Source: Saprospiraceae bacterium (GTDB taxonomy: Bacteria > Bacteroidota > Bacteroidia > Chitinophagales > Saprospiraceae). From it: 64,000 nt of DNA. The first letter of the stretch is position 1, and each line of letters begins with the position of its first letter. A program made the translations under genes and the position numbers. Below the pieces are notes generated by a model. The model worked only from the letters and a program-made list of their open reading frames with translations. It did not search any database and was not told where the DNA came from. Positions 19,220-28,420 of the stretch are shown piece after piece. The stretch spans positions 1-64,000 of the forward strand of contig JARGNR010000012.1 in assembly GCA_029212405.1 (NCBI GenBank). The letters run 5' to 3'.

Positions 19220-19705
19220 TTTTTATTCATTGTCCTGTGCTAAGATAGCGTTACACAAAAAAGTAACGAATGAGTAAAGAATTGAAAGTCAACTATGTAA
19301 AACAGATTCCAAGAACTTAAAAGCATAAGTTGTATTTGATGTAGAGCTAGGAGATTTATCTGTAACTGGAACAAAAAGGATATATGCATGAGCAAAATGA
19401 AGTTGAAATCAAAGCAGATAGAAGAAAAAAGCAGTAAAGGATATATGTCCTCTACTGCTTTTTTAAGTTTTTTATAGAATGTATAAGTCTATATTAGTAC
19501 GGGATGACTATTTTAGTTTCATACACCGAAATATATCTTTGATTTGGTTCAAATTTCATGGATGAAAGTCACATAAATAGTAGGTTGTATTATTTGCTTT
19601 TTGGAACAATACAAAAATAAATTATTGATAAGCTAATACTTTGATTGCAAAATGAAATCAAAATTACAATTTAGATGACCTTAATTCCTCAGAAAGTTAC
19701 ATTTT
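19220..19705. other. Gene-poor gap with a second terminator hairpin
   Basis: About 490 bases without a convincing gene. A near-perfect hairpin at 19425-19464 (AAAAAAGCAGTA paired with TACTGCTTTTTT, loop TATATG) looks like a bidirectional terminator. Between 19270 and 19435 the plus strand reads as short peptide stretches in one frame (MSKELKVNYVKQIPRT, later EQKGYMHEQNEVEIK) broken by several stops. This could be a decayed gene that the second hairpin once terminated, but I recognise no family. Confidence 0.4.
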
Positions 19706-20614
19706 TTAGTTTACACGAACCAGTGTTTCTTTAAGTTGTTCTTTGACAACGTTCCATTCTTCTTGATCCTGTTTAGTTAACCCTTTAAACTTTGGAGTTT
19801 CTAACACCTTATCACATAATCGAAGTGCTTGAGGTAAATTATCTTGCTTAGAATTGAGATCAATTAATGCTCTCTGATATCTAAACCAGGTTCCTGTACC
19901 TTCCTCACATTTTGGTAAATGTTTGTGGATTAAAGCTTCCGAACTTATCAAGTTATCAGTTTTCAGATAGTGATTAATAAGTTTGTTGATGAAAATACTA
20001 ATAAACGAAGTGTGTAAGAAATATAAATTATCATAATATTCAATTGCTTCTAAACAAATATTTTCATACTCGTTATCTTCGGCTATCATCAACATACATT
20101 GATAATAATAATAGTAAATCATGCAATTGGTTGTCTTCATCTTTCGCTTGATGAGAGACAAGTTTCGAAGAATATCTTGTTTTTCTACCGGAAGACCTCT
20201 TTCGTAATTGTAAAGTAAATCTCCATAAATTATTTGACTATCGTACTCTAATTGTATGATCTCAGTATAGTGTTTATACATCTGATCGTACAACCGAATT
20301 TCTTCTAAGTCTTCGGTCAAATAAGCGTTTCGCACCAAAAGCTTACATATGTTTTGGGCGATGTCAAAGTGTTGAAACCAATCCGCATTATGGATTACAT
20401 CTTCGGCCAATTTGACGGCTTCGTTCCTTAGCCCCATTTGAAATAATTTTCGAACGGCTAGGTGGCTTTCCATTAATTGAAAAGAGTCTTTTTGGAGTTT
20501 ACTACCTTTACTTTTGGTCTGGGCAATTATTCTAATTGCATCCCTTTCTGTTAAATTTTCAATGTCACAAGGAAATGCCTCAGGAAATTTTTTTACCGTA
20601 ATTACCATACTCAT
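19706..20614 (-). CDS. Unknown helical, TPR-like protein
   Basis: I do not recognise a named family. The 302 residues are almost entirely helical, with repeated antiparallel-helix patterns (for example LFQMGLRNEAVKLAEDVI and LPQALRLCDKVLETPKFKGL) that resemble TPR units. There is no signal peptide or membrane helix, so it is probably cytoplasmic. A run of Tyr (IYYYYYQC) occurs near residue 175. The coding frame runs uninterrupted from an ATG at 20614. It stands alone between two gaps and could be a scaffold or regulator; nothing in the context assigns a partner. Confidence 0.72.
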   Translation of the reverse strand: MSMVITVKKFPEAFPCDIENLTERDAIRIIAQTKSKGSKLQKDSFQLMESHLAVRKLFQMGLRNEAVKLAEDVIHNADWFQHFDIAQNICKLLVRNAYLTEDLEEIRLYDQMYKHYTEIIQLEYDSQIIYGDLLYNYERGLPVEKQDILRNLSLIKRKMKTTNCMIYYYYYQCMLMIAEDNEYENICLEAIEYYDNLYFLHTSFISIFINKLINHYLKTDNLISSEALIHKHLPKCEEGTGTWFRYQRALIDLNSKQDNLPQALRLCDKVLETPKFKGLTKQDQEEWNVVKEQLKETLVRVN

Positions 20615-20760
20615 TTTGATAGTTCATTTTAAATGTTGTAATTTGTAGTGAATCAAAACTACATATTATGTCAGTATTTATTGAAATCATTATTGCTTTC
20701 ATTATTGACGATGCAGACGAGCTCTAACTCATAAATGCATTTTCCATAATGATCTAAAGG

Positions 20761-20784
20761 TACACCCTCTATTTGGAGGGTGTA
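20761..20784. terminator. GC-rich hairpin between two gene clusters
   Basis: TACACCCTC (20761-20769) pairs perfectly with GAGGGTGTA (20776-20784) around a 6-base loop. On the plus strand it is followed by a short T-rich stretch. It may terminate a very short plus-strand transcript or the minus-strand XRE gene that ends at 20829. Confidence 0.45.
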
Positions 20785-20828
20785 TCTGTTTTACTCCAAA
20801 AGGGTGGTTTTGAGTCATGTATTTTACT

Positions 20829-21203
20829 TTATGTTTTCACTTTTGTCGTCTTTTTACTTATTTCTTCTGGCTTAACTTGGTTGTTGATTGCTATTTTAAG
20901 TGTTTCAACAAGTTCTCTATGCCATTTTATTTCTTCTTTTGCACTTTCTAGTTGATTTTCATACCAACTGATGTCTTTTCTTTTATCGATTATCATTTCT
21001 CCTTCACCAGTTAATATCCAATCGATATTAATTTCTGGGTATGCCGCTTTGATTTTAAGCAATGTTGCAAAGGATGGAGCAGACTCACCTTTCACTATTT
21101 TATATATGGTTACATTTCCAGTTAAACCAATTGATTTACTGAAACTCGATACGTTTAGTTCGTAGCGGTCAATCAACTTTTTTATTCTTTCATCAACTCC
21201 CAT
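20829..21203 (-). CDS. XRE-family repressor-like protein, paralogue 1
   Basis: A 124-residue protein with an N-terminal phage CI-like helix-turn-helix (about 1-70: RIKKLIDRYELNVSSFSKSI, then TIYKIVKGESAPSFATLLKI and DWILTGEGEMI) and a C-terminal coiled coil (about 78-110, WYENQLESAKEEIKWHRELV) that probably drives dimerisation. It is clearly a duplicate of the protein at 21500-21874. No prophage genes are nearby. The upstream region contains an AT-rich TATTATAATTATTAT word at 21244-21258 similar to the palindromes upstream of its paralogue, which fits autoregulation. Confidence 0.86.
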   Translation of the reverse strand: MGVDERIKKLIDRYELNVSSFSKSIGLTGNVTIYKIVKGESAPSFATLLKIKAAYPEINIDWILTGEGEMIIDKRKDISWYENQLESAKEEIKWHRELVETLKIAINNQVKPEEISKKTTKVKT

Positions 21204-21422
21204 AAGTTTGTGTATTAGTGGTATTATAAATGTAATTGATAAATATTATAATTATTATCAGGAGTGTTGTGATTGTATGCCACTTTACATTATTGATGGA
21301 CCATATGCCAAAATGAGCAAAGAGAGTTAGTGACAGACTTTCTTATTGGTATGTCTGTATTTATTATAGATGTGAATAAATGATTGAACTAGGATTCTTT
21401 TAGGATGCAATTACTATAAAAC

Positions 21423-21458
21423 AAAAAAAACACTCTCAATCCGAGAGTGTTTTTTTTT
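21423..21458. terminator. Bidirectional terminator between XRE paralogues
   Basis: CACTCTC (21431-21437) pairs with GAGAGTG (21443-21449) around AATCC, flanked by A8 on the left and T8 or more on the right, so it can act in both directions. It lies 41 bases beyond the stop of the minus-strand gene at 21500. Confidence 0.88.
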
Positions 21459-21499
21459 CAACATACAAAAGGGTATTTTTGAATATGCTGTAAGAACAA

Positions 21500-21874
21500 T
21501 TAAATCTTTGCTTTTAAGGGCGTGGTTTTTTGATTGTCGGGAACCAATTGCGTGGTAAGGGCAATTTTTAATGTTTCCACGAGTTCTCTATGCCATTTAA
21601 TCTCTTCCTTAGCGTTTTCGAGCTGGTCTTCATACCAACTAATGTCTTTCGTTTGTGTGATCAACATTTCGCCTTCGCCTGATAAAATCCAATCAATATT
21701 CACTTCTGGATATGATTCTTTTATTTTTAAAAGAGTTGCAAAAGAAGGAGAGGATTCTCCTTTAACGATTTTATAAATTGTGACGTTGCCATTTAAACCA
21801 ATTGATTTGCTGAAACTCGAAACATTGAGTTCATAATGGTCAATTAAATTTTGTATTCTAACGTCAACTCCCAT
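21500..21874 (-). CDS. XRE-family repressor-like protein, paralogue 2
   Basis: Also 124 residues, collinear with paralogue 1 and differing at scattered positions: helix-turn-helix (about 1-70, LIDHYELNVSSFSKSIGLNG, DWILSGEGEML) then a coiled coil (about 78-110, WYEDQLENAKEEIKWHRELV). The last 15 residues diverge most. It has its own terminator and its own upstream region with long AT palindromes at 21943-21965 and 22026-22046, so the duplicates are separately transcribed. The family binds operator palindromes as dimers; conserved coiled coils would allow heterodimers of the two proteins. Confidence 0.86.
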   Translation of the reverse strand: MGVDVRIQNLIDHYELNVSSFSKSIGLNGNVTIYKIVKGESSPSFATLLKIKESYPEVNIDWILSGEGEMLITQTKDISWYEDQLENAKEEIKWHRELVETLKIALTTQLVPDNQKTTPLKAKI

Positions 21875-21942
21875 AGTTTAATTTGAGAAGGTTTTTTATT
21901 TAATATTTATTCTTTCAATTAAATCTATTGCAAATGTAATAC

Positions 21943-21965
21943 ATTATTATAACAATTATAATAAT
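21943..21965. promoter_or_regulatory. AT-rich palindromic operator candidate
   Basis: ATTATTATAA (21943-21952), a 3-base spacer CAA, and TTATAATAAT (21956-21965) are a perfect 10-3-10 inverted repeat 69 bases upstream of the XRE start at 21874. In such AT-rich DNA chance palindromes occur, but this length and the near-copy at 22026 favour a real site. Confidence 0.5.
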
Positions 21966-22025
21966 TACTATGAAAAGTATAATAATTGGAATTAAATGTA
22001 AAGTATTTTACACTATTTGGGGGTA

Positions 22026-22046
22026 TTTCTATAATAATTATAATAA
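22026..22046. promoter_or_regulatory. Second AT-rich operator candidate
   Basis: TTTCTATAA, TAA, TTATAATAA has the same 9-3-9 layout as 21944-21964, with the right half identical and the left half matching at 7 of 9 bases. It lies between the XRE gene and the phosphatase gene and could influence both divergent transcripts. Confidence 0.4.
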
Positions 22047-22090
22047 AAGTAATAATTAGATGCTTCAATGACTTTCAGGTAGATAAAGAT

Positions 22091-22098
22091 TATATTTG
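22091..22098 (+). promoter_or_regulatory. Bacteroidota -7 box (TATATTTG)
   Basis: TATATTTG matches TAnnTTTG and lies 60 bases before the phosphatase start at 22158. The palindrome at 22026-22046 is about 45 bases upstream of it. No clear -33 TTG. Confidence 0.45.
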
Positions 22099-22157
22099 AT
22101 TGCTCAATTGAATTTGCCCTACCTTATTATATATACTTACAATATTGCTCGGAACTT

Positions 22158-24848
22158 ATGAACCGTATTTTTTCATTACTTGTAGTTTTTTTGAAATTGT
22201 TTTTAGTTCTTATCATGGTATGCAGTATAGGTCCTATATTGGCCCAAAGCATTATTATTCATCCATATTTACAAGACCTTGCTCAGGATAAGGTGACAAT
22301 AATGTGGGAAACAGATGACGAGATCGATGGCAGTGTATTATATGGTACCGACCCATTCAGTTTAAATCAATCCATTGCAAGTACTACGATTGTGGGCAAT
22401 GGAACTTCTCGTATCCATGCTGCAATACTTTCTTCATTACAGGAATCTACCAAGTATTATTATAAGGTGACATTAACAAATGGGGTCCAGAGTCAACTGA
22501 AAACATTTAGAACACTACAATTATCTTCTGAAGAGCAAAACACTCAATTTATAGCAATCAGTGATATGCAGAGAGATGGAAGTAAACCAGATAAGTTTAG
22601 AGAAATTATTGAAGAAGGTATTGTACCAACTGTATTTTCAGAAATTGGCGATTCTTTGTATGATCTGGAAGCGATTCTTATTCCTGGAGATTTGGTAGTT
22701 ACGGGTGGAACCTATTCCCAGTGGCAAAATCACTTTTTTTCCAAGGCAGATAGTATAACTCCAAATGTACCTCTATATCCTGTACCTGGGAATCATGAAT
22801 ATTTTGGAGGGGGACTTCCCAATTTTTTGAAATACTTTACCCTTCCGGACAATGGACCAACTGCGCTTGAAGAACAGTGCTGGTACAAAGACATTTCCAA
22901 CGTGAGAATTATTGGACTGAACTCCAACAGTAATTCCAGTGATAAGAACACGCAGCTCAATTGGTTGAGCGAATTATTGGATTCTACATGTATGAACTCT
23001 ACCATAGATTTTGTATTTGCAGAATTGCATCATCCGTATAAGTCAGAGTTATGGACACCTGGTGAAAGTAGTTTTACAGGAAGTGTAGTGGATTCTTTGG
23101 AATCATTTACTACGGATTGTAAAAAAGCGTCTATACACTTTTTTGGCCACACCCATGGATACAGTAGAGGTCAATCCAGAGACCACAAACATCTTTGGGT
23201 GAATGTCGCTACTGCTGGAGGTGCAATAGATAATTGGGGTGAATTTCCGAATGCAGATTATGCAGAGTTTGTCAAAAGTCAAGATGAATATGGATTTGTA
23301 TACATAGATGTAGTAGCGGGTGAAGATCCTACATTTACATTAAGACGATATTCCAGAGGAGATCAAGATCTTATTCAAGAGAATATATTGCGAGATGAAA
23401 TCACAATTTTGAACAATGACATCAAACCATCTACTCCTATAGCGCTATTTCCCAATGGTGATACTTTGCCTCCTAACTGTCTTCAATTAAAAGCATCCGA
23501 ATTTTATGGAGTGGATGATTCCCACCAAGCTTCACATTGGCAAATTACGGACGAGTCTGACTTTTCATCAGTGTTGACAGAAAAGTGGGCGCAAAATGAA
23601 AATTTTTATAATGAAATAAATACGCAAGAGGACGACGATTTGACCGACGAATCATTTGATAATTTAAGTTCAACAGATTCTCTATTTTGGAGGGTAAGGT
23701 ATCGAAATCAAAATTTGGAATGGAGCAATTGGTCAGAACCTGCCTATTTTTTTACTCAAGGTAACATTGATACCTTGAGTTCAAACCTTGTTGTTAATGG
23801 TGATGCCGAGAACGGGATTCAGAATTGGATTGGAGATATTGAATCTTTAGAATCAGGGGAATGCAATTCTGTTTCACCTTTTGAAGGAACACATAACTTT
23901 GCAGTGGGTGGAATATGTCAAAATGAATCTCCATTGGGTATTGCAACTCAAACAATAGACTTGACCAGTTTTCAAAATGAGATTGATTCAGACAGCCTTA
24001 AATTTGCGTTTAGCGCATATATGAGAGACTTTTCAGGTTCAGATGTACCCGAAATCTACGTTGATCTATATAATAAGGATTCAATTGTAGTTACCAGTGA
24101 CGTATTATCCAATGCCACCAGTACATGGATTAAAAAGGGGGGGATTGTTGCAGTACCTGAAGGAATAGATAGCTGTATCGTTGTATTAAAAGGCATCCGA
24201 AATGGTGGAACAGATAATGACAGTTATTTTGATCTCATAGAAGCATATTTAATTGATGTCGATGATTGCATCCCTTGTTATGGAACGTCGGGTATAGATA
24301 GTGATAATGATGGATTTTGTGATGACTTAGACTGTCAGGATACAAACAGTGCAATTTATCCAGGAGCAATAGAACTCTGCAATGGAATAGATGACGATTG
24401 CGATGGTAAGGCCGATTTAGGAAATACTGTAATCTGGAGTGGAAATGGTGGAAGCAATGTCTGGAGCAATCCAATGAACTGGAATCAAGAATTGGTTCCG
24501 TTACCTTGCCAACATGTTATTATTAATGATTTTAGTAGCGTCATAGTTGATGGTATCTATGAATGTGCAAGTTTAGAGATAGATTCAGGAAGTCAATTGG
24601 ATGTTGTGGAGAACAGTACACTAATTATAAATAGCCAAAACAATAATAGTATCCCATCGGCTAGAATATATGGTTCGATGTTTATAAATGGTAGGTGTGA
24701 TCTCAAAAACTCATCGGGTTTAGGATTTGATGTGTACGGTGTCCTAAAAAATTATAATAAGTTGAATCTATTTGATGTTAATCTTGATCGTATCCGTCTA
24801 AGGCCTGGCAGTCGATTTGACAGTCTTGGGAAAACAGTGTTGAAGTAG
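22158..24848 (+). CDS. Secreted purple acid phosphatase-like metallophosphoesterase
   Basis: An 896-residue exported protein (signal peptide to about residue 30, PILAQS). A fibronectin-like purple acid phosphatase N-terminal domain (about 34-125, VTIMWETDDEIDGSVLYG) is followed by a calcineurin-like metallophosphoesterase domain (about 130-410) with metal-ligand motifs ISDMQ, PGDLV, GNHEY, ELHHPY and GHTHGY. Beyond it are a fibronectin-like segment (about 425-535), a carbohydrate-binding-like jelly roll (about 545-700, NLVVNGDAENGIQNW), a MopE-like Asp/Cys calcium repeat (about 711-755, DNDGFCDDLDCQD) and a short beta region to the end. It should hydrolyse phosphoesters outside the cytoplasm. 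No T9SS sorting domain is visible at the C-terminus, unusual for a Bacteroidota protein with this layout, although no frameshift was found. Confidence 0.87.
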   Translation: MNRIFSLLVVFLKLFLVLIMVCSIGPILAQSIIIHPYLQDLAQDKVTIMWETDDEIDGSVLYGTDPFSLNQSIASTTIVGNGTSRIHAAILSSLQESTKYYYKVTLTNGVQSQLKTFRTLQLSSEEQNTQFIAISDMQRDGSKPDKFREIIEEGIVPTVFSEIGDSLYDLEAILIPGDLVVTGGTYSQWQNHFFSKADSITPNVPLYPVPGNHEYFGGGLPNFLKYFTLPDNGPTALEEQCWYKDISNVRIIGLNSNSNSSDKNTQLNWLSELLDSTCMNSTIDFVFAELHHPYKSELWTPGESSFTGSVVDSLESFTTDCKKASIHFFGHTHGYSRGQSRDHKHLWVNVATAGGAIDNWGEFPNADYAEFVKSQDEYGFVYIDVVAGEDPTFTLRRYSRGDQDLIQENILRDEITILNNDIKPSTPIALFPNGDTLPPNCLQLKASEFYGVDDSHQASHWQITDESDFSSVLTEKWAQNENFYNEINTQEDDDLTDESFDNLSSTDSLFWRVRYRNQNLEWSNWSEPAYFFTQGNIDTLSSNLVVNGDAENGIQNWIGDIESLESGECNSVSPFEGTHNFAVGGICQNESPLGIATQTIDLTSFQNEIDSDSLKFAFSAYMRDFSGSDVPEIYVDLYNKDSIVVTSDVLSNATSTWIKKGGIVAVPEGIDSCIVVLKGIRNGGTDNDSYFDLIEAYLIDVDDCIPCYGTSGIDSDNDGFCDDLDCQDTNSAIYPGAIELCNGIDDDCDGKADLGNTVIWSGNGGSNVWSNPMNWNQELVPLPCQHVIINDFSSVIVDGIYECASLEIDSGSQLDVVENSTLIINSQNNNSIPSARIYGSMFINGRCDLKNSSGLGFDVYGVLKNYNKLNLFDVNLDRIRLRPGSRFDSLGKTVLK

Positions 24849-25048
24849 ACCTTTAGGAGAAAACTACTCGACTAATTAAATATACTTTTATTTAACAATG
24901 CTTTTTAATCTTTATTTAGGCATTTTTATAAATTCTTTATATTATTGTTTTTATGCGAATTTTCTAGTAATATTAAATATTAATCTTACTTAAATATTTC
25001 TCATTCAGAATTACTTATACTTCTTTTTTAATAAAACCCATTCTTTCT

Positions 25049-26944
25049 ATGGTTAAAGCTCACTCCCTTTTTACCGACTATGATCTTGAATTATTCGCAG
25101 CAGGTTTTCATACAAGACTATATGAGAAATTTGGAAGCCACACCCTAATGGTAGATGGGGAAGAAGGGACTTACTTTGCTGTGTATGCACCTGCCGCTTC
25201 ATCCGTAGAGGTTATTGGTGATTTCAATCACTGGCAAGGACATGATCATCGACTAAATGTACGGTGGGATGGTTCTGGTGTATGGGAAGGATTTATACCC
25301 GGAGTAGCGAAAGGTACTCTGTACAAATATCGATTGCATTCTCATCAAGATGATGTGGTTCGAGAAAAGGCAGATCCCTATGCGCGATTGTATGAAATGC
25401 CACCTAAGACCGCCAGTATTGTTTGGAATGATGAATATCAATGGGAAGATCAAGAATGGTTGATCCATCGATCTGAAAATAATGATCTCAACAAGCCGAT
25501 GACAGTCTATGAAGTTCATCTAGGCAGTTGGAAGAAAAACTCAGATGGAAGCAGATCCTTGCACTATGATGAATTAGCGGTAGAGCTGGTTACTTATGTG
25601 AAGGAAATGAATTTTACGCATGTAGAATTTATGCCTGTCATGGAACATCCATTTTATCCTTCATGGGGCTACCTTTGTACTGGATATTTTGCACCCAGCA
25701 GTAGGTATGGAAATACTGAATTATTTAAATTATTAGTAGATCGTTTACATCAAGCGGGAATAGGAGTTATTCTGGATTGGGTACCTGCTCATTTCCCCTC
25801 AGATGTACATGCTTTGGCTGATTTTGATGGCTCTGCATTGTATGAACACCCTGATCGAGGTAAAGGATTTCATCCCGATTGGAACAGTTTAATTTTTAAT
25901 TTTGAACGTCCACAGATTCGCTCATTTTTACTATCCAGTGCTCGGTTTTGGTTGGATCAATATCATACTGATGGTTTGAGAGTGGATGCTGTCGCGTCTA
26001 TGTTGTATTTGGACTATAGTAGAGAGGAAGGGGAATGGAGTCCTAATATGTACGGAGGCAATGAATATTTAGCAGCAGCAGAATTTTTGCGGACTTTAAA
26101 TAAAAGTATGTACCACGACTTTCCTGATATCCATATGATAGCGGAGGAAAGTACCGCTTTTCCAGGAGTAACCAGACCAGTAGATATGAATGGCCTTGGT
26201 TTTGGATTGAAGTGGATGATGGGTTGGATGAATGATGGATTAGAGTATTTTAGTAAAGATCCGATTCATAGAAAATATCATCATCACGAGATCAGTAGAA
26301 GTCTTACCTATGCATTTACTGAAAATTACATTTTACCGCTTTCCCATGATGAAGTAGTCCACGGTAAAGGCTCTCTTTTTGAGAAAATGCCTGGAGATGA
26401 TTGGAAAAAAATTGCGAATCTTAGATTATTGTATCTGAGTATGTATACCCATCCTGGACAAAAATTGCTTTTCATGGGCTGTGAATTTGGGCAAACATCA
26501 GAATGGAATGTGAATTATTCATTACACTGGGAATTATTAAATTCTTCTTTACATTCTGGACTGAAAACGTTTGTTTCTGAGTTGAATCACATATATAAAA
26601 ATGAAGAATCCTTATACCGGTTAAACTATACTCCAGAAGGATACGAATGGATAGATTATTCAGACAGCGAGAATACGGTGCTTTGTTTGATGAGAAAATC
26701 TCAAAAAGAATACGTAGTCGTGGTTCTTAATTTTGCTCCTGTTGTTCGTGAAAACTACAGAATAGGCGTGCCAGAACATACAGAATATGTCGAAATAATG
26801 AATAGTGATCGAATAGAATATGGAGGAAGCAATGTATTAAACTCAGGAGAATTAATGGCTGATGAAATGGAGTCTCATGGTAGGCCGTATTCACTAAACC
26901 TCACACTTCCTCCATTGGCTGGAATCATTTTAAAATCAAAATAA
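25049..26944 (+). CDS. glgB: 1,4-alpha-glucan branching enzyme
   Basis: GlgB introduces alpha-1,6 branches into glycogen in the cytoplasm. The 631-residue protein starts almost directly with the CBM48 domain (about 36-120, FAVYAPAASSVEVIGDFNHW) and so lacks the extra N1 domain of longer GlgBs. The GH13 barrel (about 150-510) shows nucleophile Asp313 in LRVDAV, acid Glu366 in MIAEES, and the third Asp in LPLSHDEVVHG. The C-terminal all-beta domain ends at PPLAGIILK. It is the first gene of a glgB-glgA-glgC group, with 10 bases to glgA. The 200-base gap upstream is AT-rich with no clear -7 box. Confidence 0.96.
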   Translation: MVKAHSLFTDYDLELFAAGFHTRLYEKFGSHTLMVDGEEGTYFAVYAPAASSVEVIGDFNHWQGHDHRLNVRWDGSGVWEGFIPGVAKGTLYKYRLHSHQDDVVREKADPYARLYEMPPKTASIVWNDEYQWEDQEWLIHRSENNDLNKPMTVYEVHLGSWKKNSDGSRSLHYDELAVELVTYVKEMNFTHVEFMPVMEHPFYPSWGYLCTGYFAPSSRYGNTELFKLLVDRLHQAGIGVILDWVPAHFPSDVHALADFDGSALYEHPDRGKGFHPDWNSLIFNFERPQIRSFLLSSARFWLDQYHTDGLRVDAVASMLYLDYSREEGEWSPNMYGGNEYLAAAEFLRTLNKSMYHDFPDIHMIAEESTAFPGVTRPVDMNGLGFGLKWMMGWMNDGLEYFSKDPIHRKYHHHEISRSLTYAFTENYILPLSHDEVVHGKGSLFEKMPGDDWKKIANLRLLYLSMYTHPGQKLLFMGCEFGQTSEWNVNYSLHWELLNSSLHSGLKTFVSELNHIYKNEESLYRLNYTPEGYEWIDYSDSENTVLCLMRKSQKEYVVVVLNFAPVVRENYRIGVPEHTEYVEIMNSDRIEYGGSNVLNSGELMADEMESHGRPYSLNLTLPPLAGIILKSK

Positions 26945-26954
26945 ATAGTTTACG

Positions 26955-28385
26955 TTGACAAAAGTAATACATATATCCACAGAATGTTACCCTGCAGCAA
27001 AAGCAGGGGGGATGGGAGACGTTGTAGGGGCTCTTCCCCTATATTTGCCAGGGCAAGGAATAGAAGCAAGTGTCATTACTCCTAGATATAAACGTACTTG
27101 GTTTGAACAACAAAGTTTTGTTACTCAATATAGTGGTGAACTAAACCTCGATGATAGAATAGTTGATTTTCGCATACAGCGATTAGAGGGAACATTGCCC
27201 TACCCATTTTACTGTGTAGATATTCCAGGGCTCTTCGATAGAGAAGATATTTATCTAGCTGAAAATGGCCATGGATATCCCGATGAACCAGAACGAAACA
27301 TTAGCTTTCAATTGGCTATTCTGGATTGGCTCAGTCATGAAGCTGACTTATTCGATGTTTTTCACTGCCATGATCATATGACAGGGCTTATTCCATTTTT
27401 TTTAAAGTGCTGCCATCAGTTTGAAATGTTATCAAAAAAGCCAACTGTTTTTACAATTCATAATGGGCAATACCGAGGAATATTCGACTGGAGCGTACAT
27501 CGCTATTTTCCTTACTATGATCCGAGACATGCTGGATTGTTGGACTGGGATGGGGCAATAAACAGTTTGGCTACTGCTATCAAATGCTCTTGGGTAGTCA
27601 ATACAGTTTCTCCATCTTACATGCAGGAATTAATCAATGATTTTGATACGCTCACTCCTTTAGTCTCCAGCGAGAGAGAGAAATGCGAAGGAATAATAAA
27701 TGGTATAGATAATGAGCTTTGGGACCCAAAAACGGATGAATTTCTTGACCATCATCTTAAGGGAACCAATTGGAAAAGTTTTAAATCAAAAAACAAATCT
27801 GCGCTAATCAAGCGCTTAAATCTTAAGTCAAGGAGACCGTTGATTGGTTTTATAGGAAGAATGGCTACCCAAAAAGGAGCTGACGTTTTAGCATCATCGA
27901 TCGAAGAAAGTTTATCGAAGGGCCTTCAATTTTCTACAGTGATTTTGGGCTCAGGAGATAAAGCTATTGAACAGGCACTGACTGAATTATCAAATCGTTA
28001 TCCTAGAGACATTTCTGTAACCATTGCCTACGATGAAAAAATGGCTAGAGCTATTTATGCGGCATGTGATTTTTTGATGATGCCCTCAAGATTTGAACCT
28101 TGTGGATTGAACCAAATGTATGCAATGCGATATGGAACGATTCCAATGGTATCCAATGTTGGCGGTTTGAAAGATACGGTTCCGGATATTTCTCAAAAAG
28201 GAAATGGTATTGTCGCAGAAACCATAGATACCGCTGGATTTGCTAAAGGAATAGAAAGAGCAGTACACCTCTATAAATCTAAAAAAGAGTTGGGACAGCT
28301 CGTAGAAAAAATCATGGGGATTGATTGGTCATGGGATCAATCAGCACAAAAATATGCAGAAATGTACCAACAATTAAATCAATAA
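26955..28385 (+). CDS. glgA: Glycogen synthase (ADP-glucose type)
   Basis: GlgA elongates alpha-1,4-glucan from ADP-glucose. This GT5 enzyme (476 residues) has the N-terminal substrate loop KAGGMGDVVGALP about 14 residues in, the GT5 starch-synthase domain (to about 235), and the GT-B C-terminal domain with FIGRMATQKGADVL and the EX7E-type motif SRFEPCGLNQMYAMRYG. The start is the TTG at 26955, because the next in-frame Met lies inside the conserved loop. It sits 10 bases after glgB and 35 before glgC, so the three genes are very probably co-transcribed. Confidence 0.96.
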   Translation: MTKVIHISTECYPAAKAGGMGDVVGALPLYLPGQGIEASVITPRYKRTWFEQQSFVTQYSGELNLDDRIVDFRIQRLEGTLPYPFYCVDIPGLFDREDIYLAENGHGYPDEPERNISFQLAILDWLSHEADLFDVFHCHDHMTGLIPFFLKCCHQFEMLSKKPTVFTIHNGQYRGIFDWSVHRYFPYYDPRHAGLLDWDGAINSLATAIKCSWVVNTVSPSYMQELINDFDTLTPLVSSEREKCEGIINGIDNELWDPKTDEFLDHHLKGTNWKSFKSKNKSALIKRLNLKSRRPLIGFIGRMATQKGADVLASSIEESLSKGLQFSTVILGSGDKAIEQALTELSNRYPRDISVTIAYDEKMARAIYAACDFLMMPSRFEPCGLNQMYAMRYGTIPMVSNVGGLKDTVPDISQKGNGIVAETIDTAGFAKGIERAVHLYKSKKELGQLVEKIMGIDWSWDQSAQKYAEMYQQLNQ

Positions 28386-28420
28386 GAAAAGTTAACTTAG
28401 TAATCGTCAAAATATAAAAT

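Noticed and set aside
20829-21874. Toxin-antitoxin or phage immunity region
   Set aside because: The two XRE proteins are duplicates of each other and no partner toxin or phage gene adjoins them.
22158-24848. C-terminal truncation of the purple acid phosphatase-like protein
   Set aside because: The missing T9SS domain suggested a frameshift, but I found no continuation in other frames up to 25048.
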